Shown piece after piece: positions 18,496 to 26,151 of a DNA stretch of 64,000 nucleotides (positions within the stretch are counted from its first letter, which is position 1; each line of letters opens with the position of its first letter). The position numbers and the translations under genes are program-made. Under the pieces are notes generated by a model. It searched no databases, was not told the DNA's origin, and was given only the letters and a program-made list of their open reading frames with translations. Source of the DNA: Mesorhizobium sp. J8. Its GTDB lineage: Bacteria; Pseudomonadota; Alphaproteobacteria; Rhizobiales; Rhizobiaceae. The stretch is taken from the NCBI RefSeq assembly GCF_016591715.1, contig NZ_AP024109.1:6074001-6138000 (forward strand). The letters run 5' to 3'.

Positions 18496-19926
18496 ATGTA
18501 TTCGGAAAAGATTGAGCTGCTGATTGCAGGCGTGTGGCGGAAAGGTTCCGAGGGAAGATCGGAACCCTTGGTCAATCCGGCCAATGAGGAAGTCCTTGCC
18601 GAAGTCCCGCATGCCAGCGTTGCCGACCTGGACGAGGCGCTGGCGGCTGCCGCGCAGGGCTTCAAGGTCTGGAAGGCGATGACGGCGCAACAGCGTTGGC
18701 TGATCATGTCCAAGGCCGCCGATCTGATCGAACGACGCAAGGCCGATATTGCCCGGATCCTGACCATGGAGAACGGCAAGGCGCTGGCTGAAGCCACTGG
18801 CGAGGTCCAGTTCGCCGCGGACGCCACGAGATGGTACGCCGAGGAAGGCAAGCGCGCCTATGGCCGGATCGTGCCCGCCAGGCTGCCTGGCGTGCGCCAG
18901 ATGGTGCTGAAGGAACCGGTCGGGCCGGTAGCCGCTTTCGCCGCCTGGAACTTTCCGGCCAGCAACACGATCCGCAAGATCGCCGGCGCTCTCGGCGCCG
19001 GATGCTCGATCATCCTGAAGCCGGCGGAAGAGACGCCCGGGACCGCCGTCGCGATGGCCCGCTGCTTCCAGGAAGCGGGGCTGCCGGCGGGCGTGCTGAA
19101 CATCGTGTTCGGCGTTCCGTCGGAAGTGTCCAGCTACCTGCTGGCATCGCCCATCATCAAGAAAGTGTCGTTGACCGGCTCGACGGCGGTGGGAAAGCTT
19201 CTGCAGAAACAGGCGGCGGACACGCTCAAGCGCTGCACGATGGAGCTTGGCGGCCACGCGCCGGTGATCGTCCACAAGGACGCGGACATTGAGAAAGCAC
19301 TGGACACATTGGTGGCGTTCAAGTTCCGCAACGCCGGGCAGGTCTGCACGTCGCCGACGCGTTTCTACATCCACGAATCCGTCTACGAACCCTTCCTGTC
19401 GGGATTCGTCGACCGCGCCAACCGCCTGAAGATCGGCGACGGCCTGGAAGACGGTGTCCAGATGGGACCGATGATCGCGCCGCGCCGCCTCGAGGCGATG
19501 GACGCCTTCGTCTCGGACGCGCAATCTCGCGGGGCAAAAGTCGTCACCGGCGGACAGCGTCGCGGCAACAAGGGATACTTCTATGCACCGACCCTGCTGC
19601 GGGACGTTCCTGATACCGCCCGCATCATGTCGGAAGAGCCGTTTGGACCGATCGCTCCCGCAACCACTTTCTCATCCTTCGACGAAGTGATCGAGCGCGC
19701 GAACGCATTGCCCTATGGACTGGCCTCATTCGTGTTCACCCGTGACATGGCGCTTGCGCAAAAGAGCGAGCTCGCGCTCGAAGCCGGCCTGGTCGGCGTC
19801 AACCATATGATGGTGTCCACGCCGGAAACGCCTTTCGGCGGCGTCAACGAATCCGGCTACGGATCGGAATCCGGAATCGAGGGCCTGGACGCCTATCTGC
19901 GGACCAAATTCGTCACAGAAACGTAA
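18496..19926 (+). CDS. Aldehyde dehydrogenase, succinate-semialdehyde dehydrogenase-like (second of two)
   Basis: NAD(P)-dependent aldehyde dehydrogenase, 476 residues. Catalytic Cys284 lies in GQVCTSPTRF and Glu250 in MELGGHAP; the cofactor motif AAWNFPASN is near 149-157. The MENGKALAEA and GRIVPA segments are like those of GabD and 2-oxoglutarate-semialdehyde dehydrogenases. The start is fixed by the AAGAGGAAGAA site. It is transcribed divergently from the GntR gene, with the predicted GntR operator between them, so it belongs to the same regulon. If the locus degrades hydroxyproline, this enzyme would make 2-oxoglutarate from the semialdehyde. Confidence 0.92.
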   Translation: MYSEKIELLIAGVWRKGSEGRSEPLVNPANEEVLAEVPHASVADLDEALAAAAQGFKVWKAMTAQQRWLIMSKAADLIERRKADIARILTMENGKALAEATGEVQFAADATRWYAEEGKRAYGRIVPARLPGVRQMVLKEPVGPVAAFAAWNFPASNTIRKIAGALGAGCSIILKPAEETPGTAVAMARCFQEAGLPAGVLNIVFGVPSEVSSYLLASPIIKKVSLTGSTAVGKLLQKQAADTLKRCTMELGGHAPVIVHKDADIEKALDTLVAFKFRNAGQVCTSPTRFYIHESVYEPFLSGFVDRANRLKIGDGLEDGVQMGPMIAPRRLEAMDAFVSDAQSRGAKVVTGGQRRGNKGYFYAPTLLRDVPDTARIMSEEPFGPIAPATTFSSFDEVIERANALPYGLASFVFTRDMALAQKSELALEAGLVGVNHMMVSTPETPFGGVNESGYGSESGIEGLDAYLRTKFVTET

Positions 19927-19950
19927 GCACCTTCAAGCGGGTTGCCTCGG

Positions 19951-20514
19951 CTATTCCGCCGCGATCCGCTGGCCGGCGGCGCGGCGGGAGAGCGCATGGC
20001 CCGCCTCGTCGACCGCCTGCGCGACGCGCTTGCGGATCGCTTCGGAGACCAGGACGCCGTCGGCGAAATCCTTGTCCGTCGCATAGACCCCGGTGGGCAA
20101 GGCAAGCGCCTCGAAAAAGCCGAACAGCGGCCGCAATTGATGCTCGACGATCAGCGCATGCCGCTCGCCGCCCCCCGTTGCGAGCAGCAGCACCGGCTTG
20201 CCCCTCAGCGAGGCCGGATCGAGCAGGTCGAAGAAATGTTTGAATAGGCCGGTGTAGCTGCCCTTGTACGTCGGCGATCCGACCACCAGCACATCGGCGT
20301 TGACGACCCTGTCGAGGATATCGCGGGCCTGCTGATCGAGATCGCGCGCCCATTTGGCGTTGCCGAGCGAAGGTCCGACGTCCTCGATGTCAAAGGTGCT
20401 CGCGGACAAAGCGTTGCGGGCCGCGATGTCCCTCACCACCTGCTCGACGAAACCGCGCGTCTTCGACGGCCGGGTGAAATTTCCGGAGAAACCGACAACG
20501 GTTGGATTGGCCAT
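19951..20514 (-). CDS. NAD(P)H-dependent FMN reductase (MsuE/SsuE-like)
   Basis: Flavodoxin-fold reductase, 187 residues, that supplies reduced flavin. The phosphate-binding loop GFSGNFTRPSKT is near residue 8 and the family hallmark GSPTYKGSYTGLFKHFFDLL is present. MsuE and SsuE feed FMNH2 to sulfonate monooxygenases, but no monooxygenase or sulfonate transporter gene is adjacent, so the partner is unknown. A start two codons earlier is possible; the second ATG is preferred because GAGGGA lies six nt before it. A strong inverted repeat sits 35 nt upstream. It is convergent with the aldehyde dehydrogenase at 18496, with 24 nt between stops. Confidence 0.85.
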   Translation of the reverse strand: MANPTVVGFSGNFTRPSKTRGFVEQVVRDIAARNALSASTFDIEDVGPSLGNAKWARDLDQQARDILDRVVNADVLVVGSPTYKGSYTGLFKHFFDLLDPASLRGKPVLLLATGGGERHALIVEHQLRPLFGFFEALALPTGVYATDKDFADGVLVSEAIRKRVAQAVDEAGHALSRRAAGQRIAAE

Positions 20515-20549
20515 GTTCATTCCCTCGGTATGCCGGCGCCAGATCTTAT

Positions 20550-20568
20550 GTCTATAATTTTTATAGAC
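20550..20568. promoter_or_regulatory. Perfect inverted repeat upstream of FMN reductase, likely operator
   Basis: GTCTATAATTTTTATAGAC is a perfect 8-bp inverted repeat with a 3-nt AT spacer, 35 nt upstream of the FMN reductase start. It is AT-rich in a GC-rich region. No regulator gene adjoins it, so the binding protein is unknown; TetR, MarR and GntR types all use sites of this size. Confidence 0.55.
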
Positions 20569-20788
20569 TCTAGCCCGCCTTAGAAGGAACGATCCGCCTT
20601 TCGAGGGCGTCTCCCCGAACAATTTTTCCATGGATCGGACCGATCGTGGTCGCCTGGATCGGAATGAGCGGCGCACTCGATTCATGGCTCGCCTATCTGC
20701 CAGGCATGGCAGGCGTTTAATCGGCCGCTGATGAAGAATTTGCGCGGCACGCCATTCCGCCTCGGCTTCAATCGGATGGCCGGCCGGA

Positions 20789-21679
20789 TCAGCCCGGGAT
20801 AATCTCGTAGCGAAGGATCTGGGCGTCGCCGAGGGTCGATCTGCGTCCGGGTGAGATAACGCCGGAGCCGAAGAGGAGAATATCCTCGCGGCGCACGAAG
20901 ACGTCTTGGCCGGATCCCATCGACACAAATGTGCCCGATGAGCTTCGCTCGACAAGCCTCGCCTTGCCATTCGAAATGGTGAAGGTCGCGTGGTGCCTCG
21001 AAACCCAGGGCCGCTGGACGACGATATCGCATTCCGGCGATCGGCCGATCGTCACCAATTCGTTGTTTCGGCAGGATCGCAATTGATCTTCATAGCGGAT
21101 GACCAGATTGATCCGCGGCGGCGGGGCCGAGCGCCTGTCGACAAAGGTGCCCCGGTTGACGACATGCGTGCTGGGGGCGCCATCGTCGCTCCGCAGCGTA
21201 TAGACATCGAAGAGTTCTTGCTTTCCCTTGAAGGCCATTTTGTCGAGGAGCCGCAAGGTACCGCGGCTGTCCGCGGAAAGGGCTTCGAAGAAGCTCTGGC
21301 TGATCAGGACCTCCCCGGGATTGGCCGTGGCGGACAGCCTTGCGGTGACATTGACAACGTCGCCGAATACCGCGCCGCGCGCGCGAATGACCGCCCCGAA
21401 ATGCAATCCGATCCGGACGATCAAGGGCTCTTTCGTCATTTGGCCGCCGATCTGGCAGACCGCCCTCAGCGCCGCCTCCGGTGTCTCGAACAGGCTGAGC
21501 ACATCATCGCCCTTCGAGTAGATGAAGTCACCGCCATGCTTGGCGACGATCTCGCGTATCGCGTCGAGGCAATCCGAGACCTGCCGCAGCGCGGCATCGT
21601 CGCCGATGCGCTCATAGAGCGGCACGCTGCCCACGACATCGGCCAGAAGGACTGCGGCCAGAAGTCTTTCCTGATCCAT
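20789..21679 (-). CDS. Class III adenylate/guanylate cyclase domain fused to FHA domain
   Basis: Cytosolic 296-residue protein. Residues about 5-165 are a class III nucleotide cyclase domain: metal Asp13 (LLADVVGS) and Asp58 (SKGDDVLSLF), and a transition-state pair Asn110 and Arg114 (VVNVTARL). Residues about 190-285 are a forkhead-associated domain with GR at 212-213 and SRHH at 227-230, the phosphothreonine-binding signature. The cyclase part looks catalytically complete. A link between Ser/Thr phosphorylation and cyclic nucleotide output is inferred; no kinase gene is nearby. An in-frame ATG 13 codons upstream is possible. The gene is monocistronic between the FMN reductase and the anti-sigma gene. 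Confidence 0.88.
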   Translation of the reverse strand: MDQERLLAAVLLADVVGSVPLYERIGDDAALRQVSDCLDAIREIVAKHGGDFIYSKGDDVLSLFETPEAALRAVCQIGGQMTKEPLIVRIGLHFGAVIRARGAVFGDVVNVTARLSATANPGEVLISQSFFEALSADSRGTLRLLDKMAFKGKQELFDVYTLRSDDGAPSTHVVNRGTFVDRRSAPPPRINLVIRYEDQLRSCRNNELVTIGRSPECDIVVQRPWVSRHHATFTISNGKARLVERSSSGTFVSMGSGQDVFVRREDILLFGSGVISPGRRSTLGDAQILRYEIIPG

Positions 21680-21860
21680 CGACTCGTATCCGCCCCGAGA
21701 ACGCGGCGTATATAACACACCGAAGTCGACCTTGACTTATCACTTGTGCGCCAAGGAGCCGGCGCAACCGAGGCGTGATTCTCGCGGACGGACAGGCATC
21801 AGGCTTCCCGCCAAATGGGTTAGCCAACCTCAAAACAGCGGCGATAAGGACGTTCGTTCC

Positions 21861-22775
21861 CTAACCCGGACTGCCGGCAGCCGGATTGGCGATGATCGCC
21901 GCCCGAAAGCGGACGACGAAATCGTCCAGCGCCGGGCGTTCGGCGTCCGAGATCGCCCAATAGGAGAAGGCGTCGTCGGTCCAGTGGACCAGAAAGAAGC
22001 CCCCCGCCGAGAGGTCGTCCGCCACCGGCACCGATTTGGCCTCGTTCTGCCGAGGCGCGGCCACCAGCGTGATCAGATGCTCGTGATGGCGGTAGACCAG
22101 CGCCGGCATCGGCTTGTCGCCGATCACCTCGACGCGTCCGCCGAGCAGCGCGTAGCCGTCCTTGGCCATGTCCGGCGCCGCCGGCGACACGCCGATGCGA
22201 CCGTCAAGCCATGGCTTCACCGTGTGGCGGTCGGACGAGACGATATCGACCGGCGTCGCCGCGAGCAGGCTGCGGCGATGACCATTGGCGACGGCGACCG
22301 CAAAGCTCTCGGAGCCATTGTCCGCCGTGGCCAGCCACTGCGTCGCGCCGCTGGCGAGGAACGCCGTCAGCACGATCGAGGCCGCCATCTGGCGCCAGTC
22401 GAAAGAGTTGAACCAGCGTGACGCGCGCGGCCGCATCTCGACGACGTTGCTCTGCTGCCATTGTGGCAGCGGCTCAACCTTCGCGGTCGCGGGTTCGGCG
22501 GCGTCCTCGGCATCTTTCACCTCGGCAATCGCCGCGATCCGCGCCAGGAAATCGTCGCTCACGACGGGACGCTGCACGTTGGCGAGAGCGCCGCGCAGCG
22601 CCACCAGGCGCGCATGCTCGGCGGCCAGCTCCGGATCTGCGGCCATGCGGCGCTCGACCGCCAAAGCGGCCGCGGCATCGAGCTCGCCATCGACCAGGGC
22701 GTGGATCATCAGCTTCATATCCTGCGGGTCTTGCGGCAATCCATCCTCACGCGAGCGATCTTCATGCGGGCTCAT
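21861..22775 (-). CDS. Membrane anti-sigma factor
   Basis: Probable anti-sigma factor for the ECF sigma gene directly upstream. The 304-residue protein has a short cytosolic N-terminal helical region (IHALVDGELDAAAALAVERRM near residues 24-44) typical of anti-sigma domains, one membrane segment at about 129-149, and a periplasmic C-terminal half. The classical zinc-binding HxxxCxxC motif is absent, so it is not a ZAS-type redox sensor. The ATG follows GGAGGGCGCGACC and overlaps the end of the sigma gene by 14 nt, which supports coupled translation and partnership. The signal sensed is unknown. Confidence 0.85.
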   Translation of the reverse strand: MSPHEDRSREDGLPQDPQDMKLMIHALVDGELDAAAALAVERRMAADPELAAEHARLVALRGALANVQRPVVSDDFLARIAAIAEVKDAEDAAEPATAKVEPLPQWQQSNVVEMRPRASRWFNSFDWRQMAASIVLTAFLASGATQWLATADNGSESFAVAVANGHRRSLLAATPVDIVSSDRHTVKPWLDGRIGVSPAAPDMAKDGYALLGGRVEVIGDKPMPALVYRHHEHLITLVAAPRQNEAKSVPVADDLSAGGFFLVHWTDDAFSYWAISDAERPALDDFVVRFRAAIIANPAAGSPG

Positions 22776-23334
22776 GGTCGCGCCCTCCAAGTTCCGTCAT
22801 CAAGAGGCCGCGGGCTCGCGCCAGCCGCGACATCACCGTGCCTTGCGGCACGCCGAGCATGGCGGCGATCTCGCGGTAGCTGAGACCGTTTATGTCGCGC
22901 AGCACCAGCGTCTCGCGGAAGGCCTGCGGCAGCCTTGCGATCGCCGCTTCCACCGCCGCCGAATTCGCCTTGGCGATCAGAACCGCCTCGGGGCTGTCGG
23001 CATCATTGTCGGTCGGCGGCGACACGTCGTCGAGATCGGCGAGGTCGCCGACGGCGACCACGCTGCGCGGACGGTTCTTCGCCATCCATGTATAGGAGGC
23101 GTTGCGCACGATGGTGAGCAGCCACGCGCGGGGGTTTCCCCCAGCGAAGCCGGCAATGCCCGCATGCGCCTTGAGGCAGGCCTCCTGCACGACATCCTCG
23201 GCATCGGCCGCGTTGCCGGTCAGCCAGCGGGCGAGCGACAGCGCATCGCCAAGATGCGGCAGCACCACCTCGGCAAAACGCGCGGCCAGCATCTTTTCGC
23301 TCAACACCGTTCCGCCGTCGGGCGCTCCCGCCAT
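22762..23334 (-). CDS. ECF-family RNA polymerase sigma factor
   Basis: Alternative sigma factor of 190 residues. Region 2 reads ALSLARWLTGNAADAEDVVQEACLKAH and region 4 reads LPQAFRETLVLRDINGLSYREIAAMLGVPQGTVMSRLARAR, with the usual linker between. The start is placed at the ATG following TGAGGG; a much longer in-frame reading would add a Pro/Ser-rich segment that overlaps two small upstream frames. It is followed by the membrane anti-sigma gene in an overlapping pair. A candidate ECF-type promoter lies about 400 nt upstream, so positive autoregulation of a four-gene unit is possible. Confidence 0.93.
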   Translation of the reverse strand: MAGAPDGGTVLSEKMLAARFAEVVLPHLGDALSLARWLTGNAADAEDVVQEACLKAHAGIAGFAGGNPRAWLLTIVRNASYTWMAKNRPRSVVAVGDLADLDDVSPPTDNDADSPEAVLIAKANSAAVEAAIARLPQAFRETLVLRDINGLSYREIAAMLGVPQGTVMSRLARARGLLMTELGGRDHEPA

Positions 23335-23350
23335 GGGTGTGCCGCCGCCC

Positions 23351-23560
23351 TCAGCGGGAGGCGACGATCTGTCCCTGCTCGTGCGGGTGAAGATCGCGAC
23401 CGCAGGCGAGGGCGCCTGCTTCGAGGGAGGAGAAGGCATTGGTGTCACCGGAGTCAAGTGTCTCGGAAGCAAGGGGCGCCTTGGAAGGGGACGGCGCATC
23501 GCTGGCTGCAACGGGGTGCTTGCCGTCATGGTCGTGGATCTCGATGGTTGCGATCGGCAC
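23351..23560 (-). CDS. Small hypothetical protein upstream of ECF sigma
   Basis: Possible 69-residue protein with a GTG start three nt after the stop of the preceding 41-residue frame. The sequence is hydrophilic and begins MPIATIEIHDHDGKHPVAAS, with several His and Asp and one Cys near residue 53; no known domain was recognised. Its TGA overlaps the GAGGG ribosome site of the sigma gene, 16 nt before the sigma start, as expected for an operon. Against it: the GTG has no good ribosome binding site of its own and the region is also open in other frames. Treat as tentative. Confidence 0.4.
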   Translation of the reverse strand: MPIATIEIHDHDGKHPVAASDAPSPSKAPLASETLDSGDTNAFSSLEAGALACGRDLHPHEQGQIVASR

Positions 23561-23563
23561 GGA

Positions 23564-23689
23564 TCAGGGACGCCGGCGGGGCGGTATTGCCCAGAACAGG
23601 TGCGCCCAGCTCCAGCGCTCCAAGGGGCGACGGCGGCTTAGGCCGTCGCCCTCTTCCGCCCGTGCGTATTTGTCTTCATGCCGCTTCAT
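23564..23689 (-). CDS. 41-residue peptide at the head of the sigma operon
   Basis: Possible very small protein, MKRHEDKYARAEEGDGLSRR then a Pro/Arg/Trp-rich end (ERWSWAHLFWAIPPRRRP). It has the best ribosome binding site in the locus: AGGAG six nt before the ATG. A candidate ECF promoter lies 40-69 nt upstream. The reading frame stops 3 nt before the next small frame. The basic, tryptophan-containing sequence could be membrane-active or regulatory, but no family was recognised. It is not excluded that this is only a leader whose translation affects downstream expression. Confidence 0.45.
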   Translation of the reverse strand: MKRHEDKYARAEEGDGLSRRRPLERWSWAHLFWAIPPRRRP

Positions 23690-23728
23690 GATGGTCTCCT
23701 GCTGTTGCGCGTAAACGGCGCATGCCCT

Positions 23729-23758
23729 GGAGACCGGCGGACCGGGCCGTTTATTCCC
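23729..23758 (-). promoter_or_regulatory. Candidate ECF-type promoter
   Basis: On the minus strand GGGAAT, a 17-nt spacer and GGTCTCC resemble the -35/-10 layout of ECF-dependent promoters (GGAA-type -35, GTC-type -10). It is upstream of the 41-residue frame, the 69-residue frame and the ECF sigma gene. Autoregulation is an inference from position. Confidence 0.4.
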
Positions 23759-23808
23759 GGCCGGTCAGCCTTTTCCTTCACGCTGACGTGATCGAGGGGC
23801 GCGCGGGT

Positions 23809-25197
23809 CTACAGCGCCAGCAAGGCAAGCCCGGCCAGAGCCGACCCCGCCAGCGTCGGCAACATGCCGAGCTTCAGCCTGAACATGGCGACCATCGCCC
23901 CAACCGACAGCAGCGCGGCGCGCCAGTCGAGCGAGGACGGGAACGGCACCTCCACGCCCCAGCCGACGCTTGCGACCTTGCCGAAGACGACATGCAGCGC
24001 GAACCACAATGCAAGGTTCATGATGACGCCGACCACCGCCGCGGTGATGGCGCCGAGCGCCGCCGCCAGCGCCTTGTTCTGCCGCAATTGCTCGATGTAG
24101 GGCGCGCCCAGAAATATCCAGAAGAAGCAGGGGACGAAGGTGGCCCAGAGCGTCAGCGCCGACCCGAGCGATCCGGCGAGCAAAGGGCTGATCGCGCCTG
24201 CATGGCGATAGGCGGCGGCAAAGCCGACGAATTGCAGCACCAGGATCAGCGGCCCTGGCGTCGTTTCGGCGAGTCCCAGCCCGTCGACCATCTGTCCAGG
24301 CGAAAGCCAGCCGAACGAGGTGACCGCCGCCTGCGCCACATAGGCGAGCACCGCATAGGCGCCGCCGAAGGTGACGACGGCCATCAGGCTGAAGAAGCCA
24401 CCGATCTGCGCCCACACGCTAGCTGGGCCCGCCAGCAAGGCGATCAGCGCCACCGGCCCTAGCCAAAGTGGAAGCCAGATGCCGATGGTCCGGACCGCAT
24501 GCCATCGTGACGGCACGGTGTGGCCGAGCTCGCCGCGCTCGAACATCAGGTCGACCACGCCTTTGTGATCGGCGGCGGCGCCGCCCTTGCCATGCGCCGA
24601 GCCGGAAAACAGCGCCGGTGCAAAGCGATTGCCGGCCCAGCCGATAAGTCCGGCTGTGAGCACGATGAGCGGGAACGGCAGCTTCACGACATAGATGGCG
24701 AGGAAGGCCGCCACGGCGATCGCTACCATCGCGCGGTTCTTCAGCGCGCGCTTGCCGATGCGGATCACTGCCTCCACGACCACGGCGAGCACCGCCGCCT
24801 TGACGCCGAAGAACAGCGCCTCGACCACCGGCGCGTCGTTGTAGAGCATGTAGAAGCTGCTCAGACCAAGCATGACCAGCGCGCCGGGCAGCACGAACAG
24901 GATGCCCGCGACCAGCCCGCCCGCCGTTCGGTGCAGCAGCCAGCCGATATAGACGGCAAGCTGCTGCGCCTCGGGCCCGGGCAGGAGCATGCAGTAGTTG
25001 AGCGCGTGCAGGAAACGCTCCTCGCCGATCCAGCGGCGCTCCTCGACCAGCTCCTTGTGCATCAGCGCGATCTGCCCGGCCGGCCCGCCGAACGACAGCA
25101 GGCCGATCCTGGCCCAGAGCCGCGTCGCCTCGCGGAAGCTCGGCATCGCCGGGGCGTCGGACGGCCGTGCGGCCCGGCCTTTGGCAAGGATCGTCAT
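23809..25197 (-). CDS. chrA: Chromate transporter ChrA
   Basis: Inner-membrane chromate efflux protein of the CHR family, 462 residues, consistent with the bidomain (long-chain) type. Both halves carry the family motif: LLSFGGPAGQIALMHKELVEERRWI near residue 33 and FSLMAVVTFGGAYAVLAYVAQAA in the second half, each followed by a PGP segment (LLPGPEAQQ and TTPGPLILV). About ten to twelve hydrophobic segments are visible. The gene starts within the chrB stop (4-nt ATGA overlap), so it is translated from the chrB-chrA message. It confers chromate resistance by export in characterised members. Confidence 0.95.
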   Translation of the reverse strand: MTILAKGRAARPSDAPAMPSFREATRLWARIGLLSFGGPAGQIALMHKELVEERRWIGEERFLHALNYCMLLPGPEAQQLAVYIGWLLHRTAGGLVAGILFVLPGALVMLGLSSFYMLYNDAPVVEALFFGVKAAVLAVVVEAVIRIGKRALKNRAMVAIAVAAFLAIYVVKLPFPLIVLTAGLIGWAGNRFAPALFSGSAHGKGGAAADHKGVVDLMFERGELGHTVPSRWHAVRTIGIWLPLWLGPVALIALLAGPASVWAQIGGFFSLMAVVTFGGAYAVLAYVAQAAVTSFGWLSPGQMVDGLGLAETTPGPLILVLQFVGFAAAYRHAGAISPLLAGSLGSALTLWATFVPCFFWIFLGAPYIEQLRQNKALAAALGAITAAVVGVIMNLALWFALHVVFGKVASVGWGVEVPFPSSLDWRAALLSVGAMVAMFRLKLGMLPTLAGSALAGLALLAL

Positions 25198-26012
25198 GGG
25201 GTCTTGCCTCCGACCGGCCAGTTATGCGTCTCGTCGGTCGCGTCGCGGCACCAGCGGAAGAAGGCGTCGTAGAAGAGCATACCGGCTTCGAGCTGTTCGA
25301 GGTCGTCGCGGAACATGCGCGACAGGCCGAGCGAGGCGGCGAGGAACCCGGCCGCTTGCGGCACGAGGTCGAGCCGCGCCGTGTCCGCGCCGCGCACGAT
25401 CAGCGCCAGGCGATCGAGCGCCTCGACGCGCAGGCCGAATTCCTCGATCATGGTGTCGAAAGTGCAGCGGTCCCCGCGATGGCTCCAGAACACGCTTTCG
25501 ATGTCGAAGGGTACCGCTGCAAAGCGGTCCGCCACCAGAGGCACCTCGGCCGGATCGACGAACAGGAACACCGCCTCGGGATCGACGAAGCGGCGGATCA
25601 GCCAGGGACAGGCGATGCGGTCGACCTTGGGCCGCGAACGGGTGACCCATACAGTGCGCCCCTTTTCATCGCGCGGCGGGATCGCGCCGGCCCTGACCAA
25701 TGGCGCCTTGGCGGCGCCCCAGACCTCGAAGCCGCCTTCCAGCGACTCAGCCGGAATGCCTTCGTGGCGCAGCCATGCGGCAACGCCTTGCGAGAGTTTC
25801 TCCCCCCGCTGGCAGATAACGACGGCCTTTGACCCCGCGAATTCGGCCGCCCAGGTCGAGACGGTCCTGAAATCGCGCCGGCAGGACGCCGGCAGCAGCC
25901 GCGGATCGGCTTCATAGTCCTCGTCGATGCGCACGTCGATCAGAACCGGCGCATCCGGCAGGCCGACGAGACGGGTGAGTTGCGGAACGGTGATTTGGGT
26001 TGTTGACGGCAT
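25194..26012 (-). CDS. chrB: Chromate resistance protein ChrB-like, rhodanese-ChrB fusion
   Basis: 272-residue protein with an N-terminal rhodanese-like domain (residues about 6-108, ending in the GGFEVWGAA segment; the active-loop Cys is in VICQRGEKL) joined to a chromate-resistance domain at about 115-265 (VTRSRPKVDRIACPWLIRRFVDPEA). ChrB-type proteins are reported as chromate-responsive regulators or accessory resistance factors. The start follows a strong AGGAGG site. It is upstream of and overlaps chrA. A short inverted repeat 79 nt upstream could be the control site. Whether the rhodanese domain acts on sulfur or is structural is unknown. Confidence 0.88.
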   Translation of the reverse strand: MPSTTQITVPQLTRLVGLPDAPVLIDVRIDEDYEADPRLLPASCRRDFRTVSTWAAEFAGSKAVVICQRGEKLSQGVAAWLRHEGIPAESLEGGFEVWGAAKAPLVRAGAIPPRDEKGRTVWVTRSRPKVDRIACPWLIRRFVDPEAVFLFVDPAEVPLVADRFAAVPFDIESVFWSHRGDRCTFDTMIEEFGLRVEALDRLALIVRGADTARLDLVPQAAGFLAASLGLSRMFRDDLEQLEAGMLFYDAFFRWCRDATDETHNWPVGGKTP

Positions 26013-26090
26013 GGCGTCCACCTCCTGAACAAAGAGAGCCTGGACGCGATCGTTGGGCTGACGCCTCACGGGGTCGTCGCGGAGAACCCC

Positions 26091-26107
26091 TTCCAATAAT
26101 GCTGGAA
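26091..26107. promoter_or_regulatory. Inverted repeat upstream of chrB
   Basis: TTCCAATAATGCTGGAA is an inverted repeat TTCCA-N7-TGGAA, 79 nt upstream of the chrB start. A minus-strand TTGACA at 26122-26127 could be a -35 element. An operator role is inferred from position only. Confidence 0.35.
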
Positions 26108-26151
26108 CGCTCCCCGCCGATTGTCAAGGAAGAGCTTCCACGCTCGTCCCG

